NCBI GenBank assembly: GCA_003523225.1
Contig: DPGK01000025.1
Span: forward strand, 1-26,745
Length of the DNA: 26,745 bases
From: Clostridiales bacterium
GTDB lineage: Bacteria > Bacillota > Clostridia > Oscillospirales > CAG-272
Reading direction: 5' to 3'
A program made the translations under genes and the position numbers. How positions within the stretch are numbered: the first letter of the stretch is position 1; every line of letters begins with the position of its first letter. This document shows positions 1 through 7,819 of this stretch, in pieces. The notes beneath the pieces were generated by a model, which was not told the origin of the DNA, searched no databases, and saw only the letters and a program-made list of their open reading frames with translations.

Positions 1-349
1 GTAAGGAAGTATCATTGTATATTCTGCGTGTCGTTGCCCGCAAACCGCTACACTTGCTTTCCGGCGCGGTGTTGGTCGCTCGGCTGTCCGGGCGGTGATA
101 ACCTCGCCCGGATAGCGTCATGGCGCACCCGCCGTATGGCTCGACGCAAAAGGAACGTATCCGATTTGCCCTAAAACTTCGTTATGGGGCTTGCGCTAAC
201 GCGGCAGCCCGTTTTGTTAAGTTGTGTTTGTCATAATATCGTGAATATCGGATGCTTTTCGAGTGATAAGGAGGCTTTTCGGTCTGTGCCTAATTGCAGA
301 CGGGTCAAAACACGTTTATAATAATTTCGCTTTTTGGGGTGTGTGCCGC
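1..349. other. Non-coding left edge with dense inverted repeats
   Basis: I see no convincing gene here; both strands are interrupted by stops or lack a start with a ribosome binding site. Bases 28-215 hold many short complementary segments that nest or abut. They are described in the separate ncRNA entry. A minor hairpin at 282-286/297-301 (GTCTG/CAGAC) lies between that block and the stop codon of the S1-domain gene. No clear U-tailed terminator for the leftward S1 gene was found. Confidence 0.6.
28..217. ncRNA. Candidate structured RNA, strand undecided
   Basis: Complementary pairs seen directly are 28-31/50-53 with inner 33-37/40-45; 87-93/106-112 with inner 94-96/101-103 and a four-base loop; 115-119/143-147 with inner 131-133/138-140; 109-114/158-163; 169-177/181-189 (one mismatch); and 187-191/206-210 with inner 193-195/200-202. 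Some are mutually exclusive, for example 109-112 with two partners and 187-189 with two partners. On the plus strand the last hairpin is followed by GTTTTGTT, a weak terminator-like tail. On the minus strand the RNA would run off the window. I did not recognise a tRNA, tmRNA, SRP or RNase P core. Clostridial families such as raiA would be worth testing, but I cannot assign one. Confidence 0.35.
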
Positions 350-1300
350 TCAGAATACGGTTTCAATGACCTTGGCTGCTCCGGGCGGGGAATAGCGCCA
401 CACGTCTATGTGCGAGGTGCGTTCGCAATCAATGAAATATTTTATCGGAGCCGGTGGCTGAGGTGATGTATGCGCGTCGATAAGCACCAGCTTTACCTTC
501 ATTCGTTCGGGAAGTATGCTTTTTATGTAGACGGCGGCGGTATCTCCGATCTTAAGTTCGTCGGCATTCAACTCTCCGCGCGGCTCGGCAAGACCGGCAA
601 GATTGGGAGTCAACTCAAGAAAGATACCGTAGTTTTCAATGCTTCGCACAGTACCGGCTACCGTTTGTCCTACGGAAAAGAGCGCGGCGTTTTCCGCCCA
701 CGTTCCGAGCAACTCTTTCTGAGTAAGATACAGCCTACCGCTTTCATGGTCTACGGTTTTTATTACCGCGTACGCGTATCCACCGCAGGAAAGCCGGTCG
801 CGCGGGTGCGATATGCGGGATACCGAAAGACTGTCGACGGGCATCAGTGCGCTTATTCCGCAGCCGACATCGGCAAATGCGCCAAAGCTTTCAAGATGGG
901 TTATCTTCACCCGTATAATATCCCCAGGCATAAGGTCGGCAAGATAGTTCATGGCGCATTCGCGCTGAGCATCGCGTCGCGAAAGGCGCGCGACGGTCCT
1001 TCCTTCCACGGTGTCAAGCGAGGTTATTTTGAAGCACACCGGTTTGCCGACGCGGGTTATTACGGCAATATCCTTTATCTGTTCTCCCGGTCTGCACCAT
1101 ACCGTCTCCTCGCGCGGCATTATTCCCTCAATACCGCCGAGATCAAGATGAAGATTCATTCCGCTGTCGCACATAAGCGCGTATTCCTCAAGTATTGAGC
1201 CTGTCATCATTGCGCGCTCAAGGCCTGCGACGGAATTCAAAAAAAGTCTGTTTTCAGGTGTGTGTATCAGCATTCCTTCGGGTTTATACTTTCGTGTCAT
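350..1300 (-). CDS. S1 RNA-binding domain protein
   Basis: The 316-residue protein has two recognisable S1 (OB-fold) repeats. One spans about residues 122-195 (DLMPGDIIRVKI, then ESFGAFADVG). The second spans about 207-275 (FSVGQTVAGTVRSIENYGIF). A more degenerate S1-like segment lies near 35-110. S1 repeats bind single-stranded RNA; proteins of this size in Clostridia are often annotated as S1-like ribosomal protein or RpsA-like. It is too short to be a full four- to six-repeat S1. The ATG at 1300 is preceded on the minus strand by AGGAAAGG, which supports this start. The tail after residue 280 is unlike S1 and unassigned. It is divergent from rplM, which fits a translation-related role by inference only. 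Confidence 0.8.
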   Translation of the reverse strand: MTRKYKPEGMLIHTPENRLFLNSVAGLERAMMTGSILEEYALMCDSGMNLHLDLGGIEGIMPREETVWCRPGEQIKDIAVITRVGKPVCFKITSLDTVEGRTVARLSRRDAQRECAMNYLADLMPGDIIRVKITHLESFGAFADVGCGISALMPVDSLSVSRISHPRDRLSCGGYAYAVIKTVDHESGRLYLTQKELLGTWAENAALFSVGQTVAGTVRSIENYGIFLELTPNLAGLAEPRGELNADELKIGDTAAVYIKSILPERMKVKLVLIDAHTSPQPPAPIKYFIDCERTSHIDVWRYSPPGAAKVIETVF

Positions 1301-1462
1301 GTTGCTTTGTTCCTTTCCTAATAGAAAAATCCGGTCCTTTGCTAAATGATATTAATCAGACTTCCGGAATATACCGCAAAGAGCACTGTCTCAAATATGT
1401 TTTTGTGAAACAGGAAAGGCAATGGTGTGAATGACGGGCGAGAAATCAGCCCGAAATGGGGC

Positions 1463-1527
1463 AAAAAGATGAGAAAACGAGAGATAATGAGGCGCTAAAT
1501 TAAAAAAATCGAAAAAAAGTGAAAAAA
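1463..1527 (+). promoter_or_regulatory. Phased A-tracts upstream of rplM promoter
   Basis: A-runs at 1502-1508, 1512-1518 and 1522-1527 are spaced ten bases apart. They are preceded by A-runs at 1463-1467 and 1474-1477 in roughly the same phase. They end five bases before the -35 hexamer. Such runs are known to bend DNA and to act as UP elements for the RNA polymerase alpha subunit. The rest of 1301-1531 holds only the S1-gene ribosome binding site and a small hairpin (1435-1439/1449-1453). Confidence 0.6.
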
Positions 1528-1531
1528 GCTA

Positions 1532-1560
1532 TTGACAAGGTGTAAGAGTCATGGTATAAT
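1532..1560 (+). promoter_or_regulatory. Sigma-A promoter of rplM-rpsI
   Basis: TTGACA at 1532-1537 and TATAAT at 1555-1560 are separated by exactly 17 bases. Both hexamers match the vegetative sigma-A consensus perfectly. The expected transcript starts near 1567, giving a leader of about 40 bases to the rplM ATG. Confidence 0.9.
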
Positions 1561-1607
1561 ATGCGAGTTGAAAGAAAACACATTATCAAAACGGAGGAAA
1601 TCACCAA

Positions 1608-2036
1608 ATGTCCACCTTTATGGCGAAAGCCGAAACCGTTGAGCGCAAGTGGTATGTGATCGACGCCGCGGGCAAGCCTCTTGGCCGCACCGCTGTCACC
1701 GCCGCCACCATTCTCCGCGGCAAACATCGCCCCGAGTTTACGCCTCACGCAGACTGCGGCGAGTATGTTATTATCGTTAACGCCGACAAAGCGGTACTGA
1801 CCGGTAAAAAGCCCGAGCAGAAATTCTACCGCCGTCACTCCGGATACATCGGAGGTCTTAAGGAAGTACAGTACAAACAGCTTATGTCCGAGCGCCCTGA
1901 GTTTGCAATGGAGCTTGCCGTTAAGGGCATGCTGCCTCACAATTCACTCGGTCGTAAGTCCGCCACCAGACTCTTTGTGTACGCGGGTCCTGACCACAAG
2001 CATGCAGCGCAGCAGCCTGTTGCTTACAACGCCTGA
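1608..2036 (+). CDS. rplM: 50S ribosomal protein L13
   Basis: L13 is an early-assembling protein of the large ribosomal subunit. The 142-residue length equals the family norm of about 142-145. Typical segments are visible: [14 protein letters not shown] near residues 14-27, [16 protein letters not shown] near 36-51 and [12 protein letters not shown] near 105-116. The first ATG (1608) has GGAGG at 1593-1597; the second in-frame ATG is 12 bases further and less well placed, so the first is chosen. It is followed after 21 bases by rpsI, the near-universal L13-S9 gene pair. The strong promoter at 1532-1560 drives both genes. Confidence 0.97.
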   Translation: MSTFMAKAETVERKWYVIDAAGKPLGRTAVTAATILRGKHRPEFTPHADCGEYVIIVNADKAVLTGKKPEQKFYRRHSGYIGGLKEVQYKQLMSERPEFAMELAVKGMLPHNSLGRKSATRLFVYAGPDHKHAAQQPVAYNA

Positions 2037-2057
2037 TAGGGAAAAGGAGACTGAATA

Positions 2058-2459
2058 ATGTATACAAGTGCAAAGCCTTATTTCTACGGAACAGGCAGAA
2101 GAAAAAAATCCGTTGCCCGCGTTCGCCTTTACCCCGGAACGGGCATGATCACCATCAACGGCAAGGATATCAATGAGTATTTTGGTCTTGAGACCATGAA
2201 CCTCATCGTAAACCAGCCGTTCGAAGTCACCGGCACCGCCGGAAAATTTGATATCGTTGCGACAGTTGTCGGAGGCGGTTTCTCGGGTCAGGCAGGCGCT
2301 ATTCGCCACGGTCTTTCCCGCGCTCTCGTACTGGCTGATGAAGCAAACAAGGCTCCCCTTAAGGCTGCCGGTCTGCTGACTCGTGACCCTCGTATGAAAG
2401 AAAGAAAGAAATACGGTCTCAAAGCAGCCCGTCGTGCATCCCAGTTCTCCAAGAGATAA
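2058..2459 (+). CDS. rpsI: 30S ribosomal protein S9
   Basis: S9 is a small-subunit protein whose C-terminal tail contacts the P-site tRNA. The 133 residues include the family signature [19 protein letters not shown] near the N-terminus. The basic tail ends in SQFSKR, the conserved terminus that reaches the decoding centre. AAGGAGA at 2044-2050 is the ribosome binding site. It is co-transcribed with rplM and followed by a strong intrinsic terminator, so the hydrogenase operon downstream is a separate unit. Confidence 0.97.
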   Translation: MYTSAKPYFYGTGRRKKSVARVRLYPGTGMITINGKDINEYFGLETMNLIVNQPFEVTGTAGKFDIVATVVGGGFSGQAGAIRHGLSRALVLADEANKAPLKAAGLLTRDPRMKERKKYGLKAARRASQFSKR

Positions 2460-2512
2460 TTTCTCCGGAGATGCTGTGCTGCATCGGTTGCAGCGACTGC
2501 TCCCACAAAAAT

Positions 2513-2547
2513 GGGCTGCGGCAAATTTTTACCGCAGCTCTTTTTTT
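2513..2547 (+). terminator. Intrinsic terminator after rpsI
   Basis: A nine-base-pair stem (2513-2521 with 2532-2540, core GCTGCGG/CCGCAGC) is followed directly by seven Ts at 2541-2547. It closes the rplM-rpsI transcript. Confidence 0.92.
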
Positions 2548-2621
2548 ACTGATTTTCGTTGTCTTGTATGTATAACGCACAATTTTTTTAATATTATTTG
2601 TTGAAAAAACAGATATCGGTA

Positions 2622-2650
2622 TAGACATTTTCAAAAAAAAGTTGTATAAT
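2622..2650 (+). promoter_or_regulatory. Promoter of the hydrogenase operon
   Basis: TAGACA at 2622-2627 (one mismatch to TTGACA) and TATAAT at 2645-2650 are 17 bases apart. An A8 run lies inside the spacer. The transcript would start near 2657 and have a leader of about 85 bases before the hydC ATG. Confidence 0.75.
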
Positions 2651-2664
2651 TAAAAGGTATGGAT

Positions 2665-2693
2665 GCGCCCGCAGCAGTAGATTTTCGGGGCGC
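2665..2693 (+). other. Stem-loop at 5' end of hydrogenase mRNA
   Basis: GCGCCC at 2665-2670 pairs with GGGCGC at 2688-2693 around a 17-base loop, within ten bases of the predicted transcript start. There is no U-run, so it is not a terminator. A 5' stem-loop of this kind could stabilise the mRNA or be a binding site, but that is inference. Confidence 0.45.
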
Positions 2694-2740
2694 TTGAAGC
2701 ATATTCAAATAATACATAATCAGGAGGAAAAATTCAACTC

Positions 2741-3238
2741 ATGAAGAAGAAATTGACTGCGGTCGAATTTCACGGTACTCCGGAGCAGGAAGAAAAGCTT
2801 CTTGCGGTGATTGCCAAGTATGACGGAGTCAAAGGTAAGATGATGCCAATACTTCAGGAGGCGCAGGAAATCTACGGATATCTTCCGGTGGAGGTTCAGA
2901 AGATCATCGCCGAGAAAACCGGCGTTTCCCTTGAAGAGGTTTACGGCATTGCCACCTTTTACTCTCAGTTCAAGCTCAACCCCGATGGTCAGATAGCTAT
3001 CGCGGTATGTCTCGGAACAGCTTGTTATGTAAAGGGTTCCGGTGATGTACTCGATGAGATATCAAAGCAGCTCGGCGTTGCTGTCGGCGGTATTTCCGAG
3101 GACGGCAGATACTCTCTTGACGCCACACGCTGCATCGGCGCTTGCGGTCTTGCTCCGGTGCTTACCGTGAACGGCGAGGTTTACGGTCGCATGACCAAGG
3201 CAGATGTTGCTACGGTTCTTGCCAAATATCGTGACTGA
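2741..3238 (+). CDS. hydC: NADH-linked [FeFe] hydrogenase, NuoE-like subunit
   Basis: This 165-residue protein is the thioredoxin-like [2Fe-2S] subunit of a trimeric hydrogenase, homologous to NuoE of complex I. The four cluster ligands are visible as Cys90 and Cys95 (CLGTAC) and Cys131 and Cys135 (CIGAC). GVSLEEVYGIATFYSQF near residues 61-77 is the typical family helix. In the complex it passes electrons between the flavin subunit and the other clusters. AGGAGG at 2722-2727 precedes the ATG with a somewhat long 13-base gap. The gene ends 19 bases before the chosen start of hydB. The same subunit is called HndA or HydC in different organisms. Confidence 0.93.
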   Translation: MKKKLTAVEFHGTPEQEEKLLAVIAKYDGVKGKMMPILQEAQEIYGYLPVEVQKIIAEKTGVSLEEVYGIATFYSQFKLNPDGQIAIAVCLGTACYVKGSGDVLDEISKQLGVAVGGISEDGRYSLDATRCIGACGLAPVLTVNGEVYGRMTKADVATVLAKYRD

Positions 3239-3257
3239 ACAAGGGCGAAAGGATTAC

Positions 3258-5156
3258 ATGAAGATGGAACAGATTATAAAAACGATTGAAGACCTTAACG
3301 GCGTTAAGGCAAGCTGTCTCAAGGAAATGGCACTCCGCACCGGCGGAGATGCCACCGGCGGCAAGCTGAAAAGAGAAATACTCGTCTGCGGCGGTACAGG
3401 ATGTACCTCATCCGGCAGCCCGAAGATCAGGGAGCAGCTCAACGAGCTTCTCAAAGCCCGCGGAGTTGATGACGAGGTAGAGGTCGTAATGACCGGTTGC
3501 TTCGGTCTGTGCGCTCTCGGACCTATCATGATCGTTTATCCCGAAGGTACTTTTTACAGCATGGTTACGCCCGACCATCTGGAAGAGATCGTTGATTCCC
3601 ATATCATCGGCGGAACCCCGGTTGAAAAGTATATGTACCATGAAAAGGCGGAGAACAACAAGCTCGTACCGAGACTTCAGGACACCCGTTTCTTCAAAAA
3701 GCAGCACAGAGTCGCCCTGCGTAACTGCGGCGTTGTCAATCCCGAGAGGATCGAGGATTACATAGCCCGCGACGGTTATCAGGCGATCGCAAAGGTACTT
3801 ACCGAAATGACCCCCGATGAGGTCATTCAGACGATGCTTGATTCCGGTCTTCGCGGACGCGGCGGCGCCGGATTCCCGACCGGTCTTAAGTGGAAGTTTG
3901 CTTCCGGTAACCGCGGAAATGTAAAGAAATATGTATGCTGCAACGCCGACGAGGGTGACCCCGGTGCGTTTATGGACCGTTCAGTGCTTGAGGGCGACCC
4001 GCACGCAGTGCTTGAGGCTATGTCGATCGCCGGCTACGCCATAGGCGCTGACGAAGGCTATATTTATGTCCGCGCCGAGTACCCGATCGCTATCCACAGA
4101 CTTCAGATAGCCATCGATCAGGCACGCAGTGCCGGACTGCTCGGCAAGAATATCTTCGGAACAGGCTTTGATTTCGATATTTCTCTCCGCTTCGGTGCAG
4201 GCGCTTTCGTATGCGGCGAGGAGACTGCTCTTATGACCTCTATCGAGGGTAAGAGAGGCGAGCCGCGTCCCCGTCCTCCGTTCCCGGCTGTAAAGGGGCT
4301 TTTCGCACAGCCTACCATCCTCAACAACGTTGAGACATATGCCAATATTCCTCAGATCATACTCAACGGCGCTCAGTGGTTCGCCACCATGGGAACCGAG
4401 AAGTCCAAGGGAACCAAGGTATTTGCTCTGGGCGGCAAGATCACCAACACCGGTCTTGTTGAAGTTCCTATGGGTACTACACTGCGTGAGGTCGTAGAGG
4501 ACATCGGCGGCGGTATCCCCAACGGAAAGAAGTTTAAAGCGGCTCAGACCGGCGGACCTTCCGGCGGATGCATTCCCGCTCACCTTATTGACACCCCTAT
4601 TGACTACGATAACCTTATCGCTATCGGCTCGATGATGGGTTCCGGCGGACTTATCGTTATGGATGAGGACAACTGCATGGTCGATATTGCAAAGTTCTTC
4701 CTTGAATTTACCGTCGATGAGTCCTGCGGTAAGTGCACTGCCTGCCGTATCGGTACAAAGCGTCTGCTTGAGCTGCTTGATAAGATCATCTCCGGCAACG
4801 GTGAGCTTGAGGATCTTGACAAGATGCAGGAGCTTGCCATGTACATCAAGAGCAATTCGCTCTGCGGTCTGGGTCAGACTGCCCCGAACCCCGTACTTTC
4901 AACTCTGCGCTATTTCAAGGATGAATATATTGCTCACATCGTGGAGAAGAGATGTCCTGCCGGCGTATGCAAGAAGCTGGTGCGGTATCGCATAGTCGAG
5001 GAAAACTGCAAGGGATGTACCGCGTGCGCGAGAACCTGCCCGGTAGGCGCTATCTCGGGTACGGTGAGAAATCCGCATAAGATCGACCCCGCCAAGTGCA
5101 TCAAGTGCGGAGCCTGCATCCAGAAGTGCAAGTTCGGCGCAATCGTCAAGGAATAA
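3258..5156 (+). CDS. hydB: NADH-linked [FeFe] hydrogenase, NuoF-like flavin subunit
   Basis: This subunit carries the FMN and NAD(H) site. From the N-terminus the 632 residues show a thioredoxin-like [2Fe-2S] domain (Cys44, Cys49, Cys81, Cys85). A NuoF core follows, with the nucleotide loop GLRGRGGAGFPTG near 197-209 and CNADEGDPGAF near 228-238. Then come an SLBB-like region, a [4Fe-4S] site (Cys490, Cys493, Cys496, Cys536) and a C-terminal two-cluster ferredoxin domain (Cys584-594 and Cys614-624). Length and domain order match HydB of trimeric hydrogenases. The ATG at 3258 follows AAAGGA closely; ATG 3264 is nearly as good. An upstream in-frame ATG at 3204 lies inside hydC and has no ribosome binding site, so it was rejected. 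Confidence 0.95.
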   Translation: MKMEQIIKTIEDLNGVKASCLKEMALRTGGDATGGKLKREILVCGGTGCTSSGSPKIREQLNELLKARGVDDEVEVVMTGCFGLCALGPIMIVYPEGTFYSMVTPDHLEEIVDSHIIGGTPVEKYMYHEKAENNKLVPRLQDTRFFKKQHRVALRNCGVVNPERIEDYIARDGYQAIAKVLTEMTPDEVIQTMLDSGLRGRGGAGFPTGLKWKFASGNRGNVKKYVCCNADEGDPGAFMDRSVLEGDPHAVLEAMSIAGYAIGADEGYIYVRAEYPIAIHRLQIAIDQARSAGLLGKNIFGTGFDFDISLRFGAGAFVCGEETALMTSIEGKRGEPRPRPPFPAVKGLFAQPTILNNVETYANIPQIILNGAQWFATMGTEKSKGTKVFALGGKITNTGLVEVPMGTTLREVVEDIGGGIPNGKKFKAAQTGGPSGGCIPAHLIDTPIDYDNLIAIGSMMGSGGLIVMDEDNCMVDIAKFFLEFTVDESCGKCTACRIGTKRLLELLDKIISGNGELEDLDKMQELAMYIKSNSLCGLGQTAPNPVLSTLRYFKDEYIAHIVEKRCPAGVCKKLVRYRIVEENCKGCTACARTCPVGAISGTVRNPHKIDPAKCIKCGACIQKCKFGAIVKE

Positions 5157-5175
5157 TTCAAGGAGAATTGAGATA

Positions 5176-6930
5176 ATGGAAAAAGTTAATGTAAAGATCA
5201 ACGGCAGAGATTATGCCGTAGATAAGGGCTGTACCGTTCTTGAAGCGGCAAGAGCCGCCCATATCGACATTCCCACGCTCTGCTACCTCAAGGACATAAA
5301 TCAGATAGGCGCTTGCCGTATTTGCCTTGTTGAGGTTTCCGAGAATCAGAAGCCTTACCGCATGGTCGCATCCTGCGTATACCCCGTAAGCGAGGGCATG
5401 GCAATACGCACAAATTCTCCTGCCGTTTTCAATGCGAGAAAGACCAACCTTGAGCTGGTGCTTTCAAACCATGAAAAGCACTGCCTCTCCTGCGTGCGTT
5501 CCACCACCTGCGAGCTTCAGAAGCTGTGCAACGAGTACGGAGTTGACGAAAACCGTTTCGGCGGCGCTGTCAACCACTACGAAATAGACGACGCCTCTCC
5601 TATAATCAGAGACAATAACAAGTGCATTCTTTGCCGCCGCTGCGTTGCTGCATGTTCTGCTATGCAGGGAATCGGCGTGATCGGTGCTAACGACCGCGGA
5701 TTTGATACCCACATCGCCTGCGCGTTTGAAAAGCCGCTTGCCGAGACATCCTGCGTAAATTGCGGTCAGTGCATAGTTGCGTGCCCTGTCGGCGCACTGT
5801 ACGAGAGAGACGATACCGACAAGGTGCGCGACGCTCTTGCCGATCCCGAAAAGCACGTATTTATCTGCACCGCTCCTTCCGTTCGCGCTCAGATAGGCGA
5901 GTGCTTCGGCTACGAGCCGGGTACAGACTGTGAGGGCAAGATGGTTGCCGCACTCAAGGCTCTCGGCTTTGAGGGCGTTTACGACATGAATCTTACCGCC
6001 GACCTCACAATAATCGAGGAGGCAAATGAGCTTATCGGTCGTATTAAGAACGGTGGCACGCTGCCTATGATCACCTCCTGCTCACCCGGATGGATCAAAT
6101 ACTGCGAGCATTACTATCCTGAATTTATTGATAATCTTTCCACCTGCAAATCTCCTCAGCAGATGTTCGGTGCTGTCATGAAGACCTACTTTGCCGAGAA
6201 GATGGGCTATGATCCCAAGGATATATTCTTTGTTTCCGCCATACCCTGCACGGCTAAGAAGTTTGAGGTCGGCAGACCCAATCAGGCGGCGTCCGGATAT
6301 CCTGATGTCGATGTAGCGATAACCACGCGCGAGGTCGGCAGAATGATCGACAAGGCGGGAATAAAGTTCCGCGAGCTTGAGGACGAGGCGTTTGACCAGC
6401 CCTTTGACGTCGGTTCTGGTGCCGGTGCTATCTTCGGAGCTACCGGAGGCGTTATGGAAGCTGCTTTGCGCTATGCCGTTGAGATCATCCTCGGCAAGCC
6501 GCTCGAGAAACCTCTTGAGACCCCTGAGGTCAGACGCAACGGCAATGATATCGGCTATCGCACCGCCTCATACAAGGTCGGTGAGACAACTGTGAACGTT
6601 GCTGTTGCTTCCGGAACCAAGAACGCCAAGGCACTGCTTGACGACGTCAAGGCGGGCAAGCTGGATGTTCAGTTCATCGAGATCATGGCGTGTCCCGGCG
6701 GATGCGTAAACGGCGGCGGACAGCCGTATCAGCCCGCGTCGGTAAGAAATACCGTGGATCTGCGCGCTCTGCGTGCTGCGGTCCTCTATAACGACGACAA
6801 GGAATGCGACATCCGTGAGTCTCAGAAGAACGCGGCGGTCATGAAGCTTTATGACGAGTATTTTGGCGCACCCAACAGCCACAAGGCTCATGAGGTGCTG
6901 CATACCTCCTACGTAAAGCGCGGACTGTAA
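5176..6930 (+). CDS. hydA: NADH-linked [FeFe] hydrogenase, catalytic subunit
   Basis: This subunit makes or oxidises H2 at the H-cluster. The 584 residues show an N-terminal [2Fe-2S] domain (Cys36, 47, 50, 67), a His-Cys [4Fe-4S] site (His99, Cys103, 106, 112) and two ferredoxin clusters (Cys150-160 and Cys193-203). The H-cluster motifs are TSCSPGW near 300-306, IPCTAKKFE near 356-364 and EIMACPGGCVNGGGQP near 502-517. A small C-terminal domain with HKAHEVLHTSYV follows. Two motif positions differ from the textbook TSCCPGW and MPCxxKxxE forms (Ser303, Ile356); the first may be common in the trimeric group. With HydB and HydC it probably couples NADH and ferredoxin oxidation to H2 formation, possibly by electron bifurcation. 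That is family knowledge, not visible here. The gene starts 19 bases after hydB, behind AAGGAGA. Confidence 0.95.
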   Translation: MEKVNVKINGRDYAVDKGCTVLEAARAAHIDIPTLCYLKDINQIGACRICLVEVSENQKPYRMVASCVYPVSEGMAIRTNSPAVFNARKTNLELVLSNHEKHCLSCVRSTTCELQKLCNEYGVDENRFGGAVNHYEIDDASPIIRDNNKCILCRRCVAACSAMQGIGVIGANDRGFDTHIACAFEKPLAETSCVNCGQCIVACPVGALYERDDTDKVRDALADPEKHVFICTAPSVRAQIGECFGYEPGTDCEGKMVAALKALGFEGVYDMNLTADLTIIEEANELIGRIKNGGTLPMITSCSPGWIKYCEHYYPEFIDNLSTCKSPQQMFGAVMKTYFAEKMGYDPKDIFFVSAIPCTAKKFEVGRPNQAASGYPDVDVAITTREVGRMIDKAGIKFRELEDEAFDQPFDVGSGAGAIFGATGGVMEAALRYAVEIILGKPLEKPLETPEVRRNGNDIGYRTASYKVGETTVNVAVASGTKNAKALLDDVKAGKLDVQFIEIMACPGGCVNGGGQPYQPASVRNTVDLRALRAAVLYNDDKECDIRESQKNAAVMKLYDEYFGAPNSHKAHEVLHTSYVKRGL

Positions 6931-6956
6931 TATAGCAGATACCAGATAACAATAAA

Positions 6957-7007
6957 CATAAACCTCACCCCCGCAGCGGTATTACCGCCGCGGGGGTGAG
7001 GTTTATG
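6957..7007. terminator. Long bidirectional terminator-like hairpin
   Basis: Bases 6957-6974 pair perfectly with 6990-7007 over 18 base pairs, and an inner GCGGT/ACCGC stem (6976-6980/6984-6988) caps it. It sits between the converging hydA and TraX-like genes, so it probably ends both transcripts. A good U-run is missing on both sides, which is unusual for a simple intrinsic terminator. Confidence 0.75.
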
Positions 7008-7030
7008 CACAAAAAGATATGAAAGATTTT

Positions 7031-7819
7031 TCAGTGTCTCACGATAAGTGCAATGATCAGCAGGTGCAGGGGATAGAAAAGATAAAATGAATACTGATAC
7101 AGCTTGCGCAGGACCGGGCTTTTGATATTTACGCCGCGCTCTCCGTTATAAAGAAGAATAAACGGCAGCGCTGCTATTGCCCAAAGCTGAGTTTTTCCCC
7201 AACTGCTTACGGGTTTGAGTTTTATGCCGGAAAGAAAAGATATTGAAGCTGACTCTCCGAGAGCTTTCAGCGCCTGCGTTGAATAGTCAAGCAGTATAAA
7301 TCTGCCGGCAAACAGTATTCCCGCGATTACCGTCATTGCGATAAAGAACGGCTTTCGCCCGCGTGCTTCTTCGCTTATCGGGTCGAACAGATAAAACAGC
7401 ACTGCAAGCAACACGCCGTACATACCGTAGTCGGCGTGCATGAGATCGGCAAGATACATAATAAAGCCAACCGGAATGGGGATAAGCAAAAAAGCATACT
7501 TTTTTCCGCGCAGTTTGTCAACAAACATTATTGCCATCAGCCCCAAAGCCAATGTAAACATTATATTCTGCGCGCCGTTGTAACGTGTGCTGAAAAAGCA
7601 GTAGTCATATATAGGCTCGGAGATGAGTGCGAAAGCCAGAAGCCGCAGAATATACCGGAACGGGTCGCTTGTCTTACGGTATCCGGAGGCGGTCAGATAA
7701 ACAAAGATCGGCAGTGCAATTCGCCCGACCATACGCAGCCAGTCGATCCCGGTGTGGTAGCCGATGTGATCCATCAGCATTGTAAGGCAGGCAATGCACT
7801 TCAGTATCAGAGCGCTCAT
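7031..7819 (-). CDS. TraX-like integral membrane protein
   Basis: The 262-residue protein is almost entirely hydrophobic, with about eight predicted membrane segments. It resembles the TraX family (PF05857): the N-terminal LKCIACLTMLMDHIGYH, then MVGRIALPIFVYLTASGY and FYLFYPLHLLIIALIV at the end. TraX of the F plasmid acetylates pilin, and the fold is related to membrane acyltransferases. Chromosomal homologues in Clostridia are common, and their substrate is unknown. There are no conjugation genes nearby, so a role in pilus modification is not supported. Its ATG overlaps the xpt stop region by four bases (ATGA), so translation is probably coupled. The conserved Asp-His near residues 17-18 is the likely acyltransferase-like motif, by inference. 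Confidence 0.8.
   Translation of the reverse strand: MSALILKCIACLTMLMDHIGYHTGIDWLRMVGRIALPIFVYLTASGYRKTSDPFRYILRLLAFALISEPIYDYCFFSTRYNGAQNIMFTLALGLMAIMFVDKLRGKKYAFLLIPIPVGFIMYLADLMHADYGMYGVLLAVLFYLFDPISEEARGRKPFFIAMTVIAGILFAGRFILLDYSTQALKALGESASISFLSGIKLKPVSSWGKTQLWAIAALPFILLYNGERGVNIKSPVLRKLYQYSFYLFYPLHLLIIALIVRH

Noticed and set aside
470..1198. Rightward open frame of 242 codons opposite the S1-domain gene
   Set aside because: It lies antisense to a recognisable protein, has no ribosome binding site and shows no known domain.
1368..1394. Promoter for the leftward S1-domain gene (TTGAGA and TATATT)
   Set aside because: The spacing is only 15 bases and the hexamers are weak, so I do not list it as a feature.
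2597..2611. Rex (redox) operator upstream of the hydrogenase promoter
   Set aside because: TTGTT and AACA half-sites exist but the spacing is too short for the Rex consensus TTGTTAA-N4-TTAACAA.
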